Assembly (NCBI GenBank): GCA_020426065.1
Contig: JAGQQT010000089.1
Coordinates: 1 to 11,110, forward strand
Source: Planctomycetaceae bacterium
Lineage (GTDB): Bacteria > Planctomycetota > Planctomycetia > Planctomycetales > Planctomycetaceae
DNA length: 11,110 nt
Direction of reading: 5' to 3'
The notes beneath the pieces are model-generated. The model did no database searches. It saw only the letters and a list, made by a program, of their open reading frames with translations, and had not been told where the DNA came from. Position numbers and translations under genes: made by a program. Below are positions 1 to 9,242 of this stretch, piece by piece (positions within the stretch are counted from its first letter, which is position 1; every line of letters starts with the position of its first letter).

Positions 1-4382
<4,382 letters not shown>

Positions 4383-4399
4383 CTTTGTCACTATCAATT

Positions 4400-4404
4400 C
4401 CTCT
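4400..4404 (-). promoter_or_regulatory. Possible ribosome binding site deciding the gltB start
   Basis: AGAGG on the minus strand lies 8 bases before an in-frame GTG at 4391 and 17 bases before the ATG at 4382. If it is used, GltB starts at the GTG and gains three residues (M-T-K) ahead of the ATG. Since the propeptide is cleaved before Cys33 in this family, the mature enzyme would be the same. Few other genes in the window have a recognisable site, so the evidence is only suggestive. Confidence 0.4.
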
Positions 4405-4415
4405 ACTCATTTCCG

Positions 4416-4429
4416 GGGAAATGTTTCCC
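4416..4429. repeat. Palindrome in the gltB leader
   Basis: GGGAAA-TG-TTTCCC, a perfect 6-bp dyad with a 2-base centre, lies 25-50 bases before the gltB start. It includes the heptamer TGTTTCC (4422-4428), which occurs again in the dyad at 4541-4560. The compact form looks more like a protein-binding site than an RNA hairpin. The function is not established. Confidence 0.5.
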
Positions 4430-4431
4430 GA

Positions 4432-4453
4432 CTTCCGATCACAATTTCGGAAG
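4432..4453. repeat. Inverted repeat upstream of gltB
   Basis: CTTCCGA (4432-4438) and TCGGAAG (4447-4453) form a perfect 7-bp dyad around an 8-base centre, adjoining the palindrome at 4416-4429. The size and position suit an operator, for example for the neighbouring LysR-type regulator, although it does not contain an exact T-N11-A core in the dyad. A stem-loop in the gltB leader RNA is the alternative. Confidence 0.5.
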
Positions 4454-4465
4454 GCCAAGGTTCCG

Positions 4466-4496
4466 GGGTCCTGTCAGCCAGAATGGCTGGAGACCC
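4466..4496. repeat. Two-part stem-loop upstream of gltB
   Basis: GGGTC (4466-4470) pairs with GACCC (4492-4496), and inside it CAGCCA (4475-4480) pairs with TGGCTG (4484-4489) around a GAA loop, with a small internal loop between the stems. No T-run follows on the minus strand, so it is not a standard intrinsic terminator. It could be a leader RNA structure or a chance pairing. Confidence 0.45.
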
Positions 4497-4540
4497 AGGG
4501 CAGTCATTGTCATAGATTGGGTTTCATCCTTGAAAAGCTG

Positions 4541-4560
4541 GGAAACAATCATCTGTTTCC
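4541..4560. repeat. Inverted repeat just after the lysR-type gene
   Basis: GGAAACA (4541-4547) and TGTTTCC (4554-4560) form a perfect 7-bp dyad with a 6-base centre, 30 bases past the regulator's stop codon. The TGTTTCC half recurs at 4422-4428 before gltB. On the minus strand it is followed by CAGCTTTTC, only four T, so it could be at best a weak terminator for the regulator gene. A second operator for gltB is another possibility. Confidence 0.45.
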
Positions 4561-4589
4561 ATTCAGTCATAGCTGGTTTCGTAGTGTCC

Positions 4590-5531
4590 TCAGGACTCCG
4601 TCGATCGGCCTGCCGCGGCCGTCGAGGAGGACCTGCCGGACAGATCATCCCGACATTCATCCAGGAGAACATCCATCAGTTTTCGGGTAGCGGCCGAAAG
4701 TTCGCGTCCCTTGCGATGTATGATTCCCAATGGTCTGGACCAGTTGGTTCCTACCAGTTCGAGTGAACGCAACCGGCCTCTTTCACACTCATCTCTTACC
4801 GTTGGTTCTGGCAGCAGAGCAGCCAGAGTTCCCGATTCCACATCTCTCTTCACACATTCAATGTTGTCAAATTCATGGACGGTCTCAACCGAGATCCCGA
4901 CTTCCCGAAACCACTTGTCGATTGTTTTTCGAATCAACAGGTTCGGACTCAAACCGACAAAACGGACACCATTTACTTCCGCTGGTTGTAACTGGCTGCG
5001 CTGATACCAGGGATGCTGAGGCCCCACGACCAGAACCATGGGCTGATCCTGCCAGTGATGACATTCAAATACCCCCTTGGATTTGGGAAACGAAACCAGT
5101 CCGATATCGTCCCGCTCCTCCTCCACCCGCTGATAGACCGCTGCCGGATGATCGAAGTCGATCACGACGTCGACATCCGGATATTCACTCCGAAAGCGGG
5201 CTATCGTTTCATTGATCTGAATAAGGCTGACCGAATAAATCGCTGCGATCCGCACCCGACCGGAAACTCGGTGGACCAGGCCTTTGACCTGATCTTCAAT
5301 TTCACGATACGAATTCAGGAGAGTTCGGCAGCCTTCGAAATAGACCCGACCAGCAGCTGTCAGTTCGAAAGGGCGGGTTGACCGATCGATCAGCTGCAGA
5401 TCCAGTCGTTTTTCGAGTTGCTGAATTGCCTGGCTGACTGCAGATTGAGTCACACCCTGCGCTTCGGCAGCCCGGGAAATACTGCGCCATTCCACAGCGT
5501 CGCAAAACATTTCGAGATATTTCAGATGCAC
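4590..5531 (-). CDS. LysR-family transcriptional regulator
   Basis: 313 residues, the normal size for the family. The N-terminal winged helix-turn-helix covers about residues 1-60, with the characteristic SISRAAEAQGVTQSAVSQAI stretch and the LELTAAG-like wing (FELTAAGRVYF). A linker helix follows at about 60-88, and the type 2 periplasmic-binding-protein-like effector domain runs from about 91 to 295 (FDNIECVKRDVESG near 221-234). The last 15 residues are Ser/Ala-rich and probably disordered. The start is a GTG at 5531 with no clear ribosome site; the HTH begins at once, so a later start would damage it. gltB follows on the same strand after about 200 bases. GltC of Bacillus is a LysR-type activator of gltAB, so glutamate synthase is the obvious target to propose, but the residues that define a GltC cannot be judged here and the effector is unknown. 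Confidence 0.93.
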   Translation of the reverse strand: MHLKYLEMFCDAVEWRSISRAAEAQGVTQSAVSQAIQQLEKRLDLQLIDRSTRPFELTAAGRVYFEGCRTLLNSYREIEDQVKGLVHRVSGRVRIAAIYSVSLIQINETIARFRSEYPDVDVVIDFDHPAAVYQRVEEERDDIGLVSFPKSKGVFECHHWQDQPMVLVVGPQHPWYQRSQLQPAEVNGVRFVGLSPNLLIRKTIDKWFREVGISVETVHEFDNIECVKRDVESGTLAALLPEPTVRDECERGRLRSLELVGTNWSRPLGIIHRKGRELSAATRKLMDVLLDECRDDLSGRSSSTAAAGRSTES

Positions 5532-5551
5532 TGCAACACCATAAGGAATGC

Positions 5552-5576
5552 TAATATATCAATTCAATCAGTATTA
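5552..5576 (-). promoter_or_regulatory. Likely promoter and operator of the LysR-type gene
   Basis: On the minus strand TATATT (plus positions 5553-5558) is a fair -10 element about 22 bases before the GTG start; the -35 is unclear. It lies inside a dyad, TAATA (5552-5556) and TATTA (5572-5576), separated by 15 bases. LysR-type proteins often bind AT-rich dyads over their own promoters and repress themselves, so autoregulation is plausible. This is inferred from position and symmetry only. Confidence 0.4.
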
Positions 5577-5653
5577 ACAGAAAGATCATTATGCGAAGTG
5601 ATTCGTGAATGTCAATCTCCAACCTGAAATCTTGGCCGGCTTCGGAAAGTTCG

Positions 5654-5698
5654 GGTTCAAGGGCTGAGGGTCAGGAAAGCTGGCTCATCCTGTGAACC
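5654..5698. repeat. Interrupted inverted repeat
   Basis: GGTTCA (5654-5659) matches TGAACC (5693-5698), and CAGGA (5672-5676) matches TCCTG (5688-5692), so the right arms are contiguous while the left arms are separated by 12 bases. TGAACC is repeated directly at 5699-5704. It may be an RNA structure with a bulge or a chance arrangement. Confidence 0.35.
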
Positions 5699-5715
5699 TG
5701 AACCTGCTGCTATCC

Positions 5716-5747
5716 GCCTGTTTCTGATGAAGAGCAGCAAAACAGGC
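5716..5747. repeat. Stem-loop in the divergent intergenic region
   Basis: GCCTGTTT (5716-5723) and AAACAGGC (5740-5747) are a perfect 8-bp match; CTG (5724-5726) and CAG (5735-5737) extend the stem past a CA bulge, leaving an 8-base loop. No T-run follows on either strand, so it is not an intrinsic terminator. It lies 115 bases before the membrane-protein gene, so it may be in its leader or be an operator. Confidence 0.5.
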
Positions 5748-5862
5748 CAGCCAGACTGCTTATCAATGATTCTTTGGGGAAGCCGCGATATGCTGTTCAT
5801 CCTCCAGTACAGTTGTTGATGCATGATGTACCAGAAGTTTTAGCGGTCCTGCTTTTCCCGGA

Positions 5863-6771
5863 ATGATTTTGAACACTCGCTCAACAACAGGTCTTCCCAT
5901 GTCCAGAAATCATCCCACCCAAGCAAGCTCGATGCTGCATCCCCGTCACGAAAAGTCTGCCATTCTGCTGATTATGCTGGTGGTGGTCGTTCTGGGATTT
6001 CTGCATGCCTACTGGGGGTTGTGGTGTATGCTGGTCAATGAGCACCGTCGACTGGTCTGGTATGAGATCATTGCTCTCTGGACTGGGGACCTGATCAGCT
6101 GCTTCTGGTTTTTCCGCTATATGATCCGCTATGCATCAGGTAGAGACCACCTGGAAGCTTACAAACTCCCAGCCAGAACCTTTCCCTCCACGTTGAAATG
6201 GGTCCTGATCAGCATGCTGGTTGCAGCTGCAGTCGATCTGGGGCATACCCTCTGGATTCGCCGGTCAGAAGAACAGGGATTTTCGAGAGCGGTTCCGGCC
6301 CAGTTCACGGTCAGTTCGGCAAAAATCCGTCCCGGACAGCAGGCGACTTTCTGGTCGATCAAGGGGACTTACCCGGATGCCGCCGGTGGAATCCATGAGG
6401 CCCGGTTTTTCATTAATGCCCGTGAACAGTTCCCCCTGCTACCCCCGCCTGTGCAGGCCGCACTCCAGAATCAGAACCTGCCGTTTGTCATGCCGATCGT
6501 GATTGACCCTTTGCGGCCGGGGCGAAACTGGATTCCCCAATTCGGCTGGGATGACGGAAACCGGCTGCATTACCTCTCGTTTCTGATCCTGTTATTTCAG
6601 TGCATTTTTGGAATGAACTGGATGCTCCTGTTGCATACCAATATCCGTTCCTCCGGGATTTATCCCTGGTGGGGGGATCTGGTGCATCTGTTTCCCTTCC
6701 TGACCGAAGCGTTTGTGTTTGCGTTGTTTGGGGGGCTGGAGGTTTACGTCGTCCCCCGTTTCTGTATCTGA
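5863..6771 (+). CDS. Multi-spanning membrane protein of unknown function
   Basis: 302 residues; I do not recognise the family with confidence. Hydrophobic segments that probably span the membrane lie at about 32-55, 66-86, 112-131, 236-257 and 271-297. Between the third and fourth is a soluble loop of about 100 residues (132-235), rich in Pro and aromatic residues, with a beta-type look (KGTYPDAAGGIHEARFF near 167-183; VIDPLRPGRNWIP near 213-225). That pattern loosely recalls DUF3592-like proteins, in which a small beta domain sits between helices, but this is a weak impression. The start is uncertain: ATG at 5863 has no ribosome site, while ATGs at 5899 (with AGG seven bases upstream) and 5932 would remove a polar N-terminus without touching the first helix. 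The gene is followed after 79 bases by the disordered-protein gene on the same strand. Confidence 0.72.
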   Translation: MILNTRSTTGLPMSRNHPTQASSMLHPRHEKSAILLIMLVVVVLGFLHAYWGLWCMLVNEHRRLVWYEIIALWTGDLISCFWFFRYMIRYASGRDHLEAYKLPARTFPSTLKWVLISMLVAAAVDLGHTLWIRRSEEQGFSRAVPAQFTVSSAKIRPGQQATFWSIKGTYPDAAGGIHEARFFINAREQFPLLPPPVQAALQNQNLPFVMPIVIDPLRPGRNWIPQFGWDDGNRLHYLSFLILLFQCIFGMNWMLLLHTNIRSSGIYPWWGDLVHLFPFLTEAFVFALFGGLEVYVVPRFCI

Positions 6772-6850
6772 CAGGGATTCAGGCAAACCCCCGAAATACC
6801 GGGAAAGGCACGACCTTGATCTTTGGCCTGTTTCTGGATAAAAATGACTT

Positions 6851-8149
6851 ATGAAACCCAACAAAAAAGACAATTCGCCCTCCGATACCAAGTCCTCGTG
6901 GAAAACCCTCGCGGGGAATCTGTTCGGAATTCAGTTTGATCAGCAGTCTGATCTGGAAGACGTCGATCTGGACTCGGCTGCCGAGATGATTGACCAGCTT
7001 TATGCTGTCGAAAAGACGCAGGCACCGGAAGAACCAAAAAAAGCCGTCGCCGATCTGGAAGAGGAAGACCTCTCCTTTGATGAGCCGGATGATGAGCAGA
7101 GCGAAGCCATTGCCGCTCCCGCAGTCACTCCAGCACCACCGGCACCAGTCGCCAAAAGTAAGCCAGCACCCGTCCTGTCTCAGGAAGACGATGATGATGA
7201 GGATCCCTTCGGATTCGGGATCGTTGGCGATGAAAACAAGGCATCCCGGTCCAAACCCTTGGCAAAACAGAAGTCAGCTCCACAGACTGAAACAGTAGCT
7301 GAAGAAGCCACTCCTGCCCGACAGCCGAAGAAATCCTCATCCCGTGGCGAGAAAAAAAGCCGGAGTCCAGAACGCTCCGAACGGGAAGAAGAAAAACCAG
7401 CCAGGGCGGTTGAGTCGAAAGATTCAAAAGAGTCAGATGATTTCTGGGACGCTCTGGATGAATGGGACTGGGATTCCAAAGAGAAATCCAAGCCATCCTC
7501 CCGCAAATCCCGCTCTCGACGAGACGAGGATGAGGATGAAGAAGAGACAACAGAAGTCGAAATCACTGCAGTTGAGGCTGAGGATGCGGGAGACGATGAA
7601 GAACGTCCCACCCGTCGTCGCCGCCGTCGCCGCCGCCGGGGCAAAGGAACCCGGGAAGAGTCCGGCCGCAGCAAGTCAGAGGATTCAGAGGACGTCGAAG
7701 AGGTCTCTCTCGAAGAGCCAAAGGATGAGGTCGATGCATCTCTGATTGACGAGTTGTGGGGTAGTGAAGAAGACGAAGCAGTAAAACCCGTCGTATCCGC
7801 TCCGGTCACCGTCAAAGCAGTTCAGGAAGAGTCGGAAGAGGAGGAACAGGAACGAAAGCCATCTCGACGGAGACGGCGTCGCCGGTCGGATGACTCGGCG
7901 CCAGCGAAGGCTGAAAAGCCGGAACCGGTTCCAGCCCGACAGAGTGATGAAGAAGAAGAGGATGATGACGATCCTGAAATCTTGACCGTTTCCACTCGAC
8001 CGCCAGATCCTCAATACCGCAACATTCCAACCTGGAGTGAAGCGATTGGGATGATTGTCAAAAACAAGGCGCCAAGATCTGCATCTTCCACCTCAAAAAG
8101 TGGAGAACGGCGTGGCTCCGGTCGTCGACGTCCACGGAGTCGGGATTAG
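6851..8149 (+). CDS. Disordered acidic/arginine-rich protein of unknown function
   Basis: 432 residues, almost wholly low complexity: alternating Asp/Glu-rich and Arg/Lys/Ser-rich blocks with Pro/Ala linkers (about 88-110). Two pure arginine runs stand out, nine Arg near 255-263 and seven near 339-345, like the arginine-rich RNA-binding tracts in the tail of RNase E-type proteins. Little islands with hydrophobic or aromatic residues interrupt the disorder: SWKTLAGNLFGIQFD (16-30), DPFGFGIVGD (118-127), FWDALDEWDWD (198-208), LIDELWG (about 298-304) and YRNIPTWSEAIGMIVKNK (about 389-406) shortly before a basic C-terminus. There is no signal peptide, membrane segment or catalytic motif. The islands look like docking motifs and the charged blocks could bind RNA, DNA or a membrane surface, but this is inference. 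It lies between a membrane-protein gene and an isoprenoid enzyme gene and is probably co-transcribed with both. No ribosome site is seen before the ATG. Confidence 0.85.
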   Translation: MKPNKKDNSPSDTKSSWKTLAGNLFGIQFDQQSDLEDVDLDSAAEMIDQLYAVEKTQAPEEPKKAVADLEEEDLSFDEPDDEQSEAIAAPAVTPAPPAPVAKSKPAPVLSQEDDDDEDPFGFGIVGDENKASRSKPLAKQKSAPQTETVAEEATPARQPKKSSSRGEKKSRSPERSEREEEKPARAVESKDSKESDDFWDALDEWDWDSKEKSKPSSRKSRSRRDEDEDEEETTEVEITAVEAEDAGDDEERPTRRRRRRRRRGKGTREESGRSKSEDSEDVEEVSLEEPKDEVDASLIDELWGSEEDEAVKPVVSAPVTVKAVQEESEEEEQERKPSRRRRRRRSDDSAPAKAEKPEPVPARQSDEEEEDDDDPEILTVSTRPPDPQYRNIPTWSEAIGMIVKNKAPRSASSTSKSGERRGSGRRRPRSRD

Positions 8150-8151
8150 AT

Positions 8152-8162
8152 TCTGCGGCAGA
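8152..8162. repeat. Short palindrome after the disordered-protein gene
   Basis: TCTGC-G-GCAGA, an 11-base perfect palindrome, starts two bases after the TAG stop codon. It is too short for a terminator and has no T-run. Confidence 0.3.
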
Positions 8163-8171
8163 CTGGAATGT

Positions 8172-8190
8172 CGCCAGTGCGAAACTGGCG
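8172..8190 (+). repeat. Hairpin before the squalene/phytoene synthase-family gene
   Basis: CGCCAGT (8172-8178) and ACTGGCG (8184-8190) form a perfect 7-bp stem around the 5-base loop GCGAA, and a T-G pair can extend it by one. It lies between the two possible starts of the next gene (ATG at 8168 and ATG at 8234). If the later start is used, the hairpin is untranslated and could stabilise a processed end or slow translation of the downstream gene. No T-run follows, so it is not a standard terminator. Confidence 0.5.
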
Positions 8191-8233
8191 GAAAGGGAGT
8201 CGGAATTACCAGACCAGTACACACGGCAACCTG

Positions 8234-9148
8234 ATGTCTATGGTCGAATCCCCTGCCCAGAGTTGCTCGCTGGAAGAATCCTACCGCTATGCCCGGGAAG
8301 TGACCCGTCGTGCGGGAAGCAACTTTTATCTCGCTTTTCGTCTGCTCCCACAGCCGATGTATCGCGCCATGTGCGTGATCTATGCCTATATGCGGATTTC
8401 GGATGACCTCGCGGATGCCAATGGAGTAGTTGTCGGGCCTGCGTCAATCTCGCCGCTCCAGCAACTGGCCAACTGGGAATTACAGGTTCGAAATGCATTG
8501 GAGGCTGGAGCACAAAAAACTCATCCACTCCTGCCAGCATTGATCGATGTTACAGATCATTTTTCGATCGAATCGGACTGGCTGCTGAATGTGCTGACGG
8601 GTATGAGAACAGATTTGACCGGCATGCCCATTCAGACCGATGAAGATTTGCGGGTTTATTGCGAGCAGGTCGCAGGGATGTCCGGGTTATGCTGCCAGGC
8701 AATCTGGGGAGCGGATCTGACAGTCACAAAACCACTGGCCCTGCAGTGTGGCGAAGCCTTTCAACGCACAAATATCCTGAGAGACCTGCAGGAAGACGCA
8801 CTCCGAGGACGCTGTTATTTGCCAGAAGAAGAAAGAGCGGCTTTTGGGTGTCATCTGGAACAGTTACAGCAGGCCAGTATGCTCCCTGCCAGCTGGAAAC
8901 CACTGCTTGACCAGCAACTGGCCAGAACCGCATCACTTTACCGGCAGGCTGCCGAACTGGAAGATCATCTGACAGGTGCGGGCCGACGGATGTTTCGCCT
9001 GATGTTTGCACTTTATTCCAGGCTGTTTCGTCTGATTGAGCAGGACCCCGCAGCGGCTTTTTCCCAGAGAGTTCGACTTTCACGCTGGCAGAAAAGTCTG
9101 CTGTTTTTACGGGCTCCCTGCAGACCCGTACGACGCGAATGGACCTGA
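8234..9148 (+). CDS. Squalene/phytoene synthase-family enzyme
   Basis: This family joins two isoprenoid diphosphates head to head, giving squalene (via presqualene diphosphate, as in the HpnC/HpnD route) or phytoene (as CrtB). From this start it has 304 residues, a normal length. The key motifs are intact: GSNFYLAFRLLP at about 28-39, the first Asp-rich motif DDLAD at 57-61, the YCEQVAG block at 142-148, and the second Asp-rich motif in NILRDLQED, with Asp184, Glu187 and Asp188; both Asp-rich motifs bind Mg2+-diphosphate. The RGRCYLP stretch after it is also typical. The motifs do not separate squalene from phytoene formation, and no partner such as hpnE, crtI or shc is in the window. An ATG at 8168 would add 22 residues, but these resemble no part of the family, which starts close to the SLEESYRYAR helix, so the later start is preferred. 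It ends 42 bases before a strong terminator. Confidence 0.9.
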   Translation: MSMVESPAQSCSLEESYRYAREVTRRAGSNFYLAFRLLPQPMYRAMCVIYAYMRISDDLADANGVVVGPASISPLQQLANWELQVRNALEAGAQKTHPLLPALIDVTDHFSIESDWLLNVLTGMRTDLTGMPIQTDEDLRVYCEQVAGMSGLCCQAIWGADLTVTKPLALQCGEAFQRTNILRDLQEDALRGRCYLPEEERAAFGCHLEQLQQASMLPASWKPLLDQQLARTASLYRQAAELEDHLTGAGRRMFRLMFALYSRLFRLIEQDPAAAFSQRVRLSRWQKSLLFLRAPCRPVRREWT

Positions 9149-9182
9149 TTCGTGCCTGACAGTTGGCGGTTCCCGACCTGGT

Positions 9183-9227
9183 AAAACAAAAACGGGTCCA
9201 GGAGATTCCTGGACCCGTTCGTTTTTT
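9183..9227. terminator. Bidirectional intrinsic terminator
   Basis: AACGGGTCCAGGA (9191-9203) and TCCTGGACCCGTT (9207-9219) form a perfect 13-bp stem with a 3-base GAT loop. On the plus strand it is followed after C-G by six T (9222-9227), and on its left side lies an A-rich stretch (9183-9190) that becomes T-rich when read from the minus strand. It sits between the converging squalene/phytoene synthase-family gene and secDF, so it should end transcription from both sides, more strongly on the plus strand. Confidence 0.93.
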
Positions 9228-9242
9228 CACTTCAATCCGAGA

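Larger units (their letters stand above)
5532..5862. other. Divergent intergenic region, 331 bases
   Basis: No convincing coding region is visible on either strand. The end nearest the LysR-type gene (5541-5600) is AT-rich and should hold its promoter. The rest contains two inverted-repeat structures (5654-5698 and 5716-5747) and a tandem TGAACC repeat (5693-5704). The promoter for the plus-strand unit starting at 5863 must lie here too, but I could not pick a convincing -35/-10 pair. Confidence 0.75.

Noticed and set aside
5418..5627. A 69-residue plus-strand frame over the 5' end of the LysR-type gene
   Set aside because: It lies mostly opposite the conserved HTH coding region and ends in the promoter region; nothing suggests a product.
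5716..6836. The 11-mer GCCTGTTTCTG present at 5716-5726 and 6826-6836
   Set aside because: A window this long is expected to contain a number of repeated 11-mers by chance, and the second copy is not part of a hairpin.
6772..6850. CCCG/CGGG pairing between the membrane-protein gene and the disordered-protein gene as a terminator
   Set aside because: Only four base pairs and no T-run; not enough to call a terminator.
7612..7640. CGT/CGC-rich run that looks like a trinucleotide repeat
   Set aside because: It encodes the arginine run with mixed synonymous codons (CGT, CGC, CGG), so it is selected at protein level and is not a pure microsatellite.
7180..7815. A 211-residue Ser-rich open frame on the minus strand inside the disordered-protein gene
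   Set aside because: It is the complement of the Asp/Glu and Arg codon-rich stretches (GAN and CGN codons give Ser/Arg-rich frames on the other strand). No start signal or separate promoter is visible.
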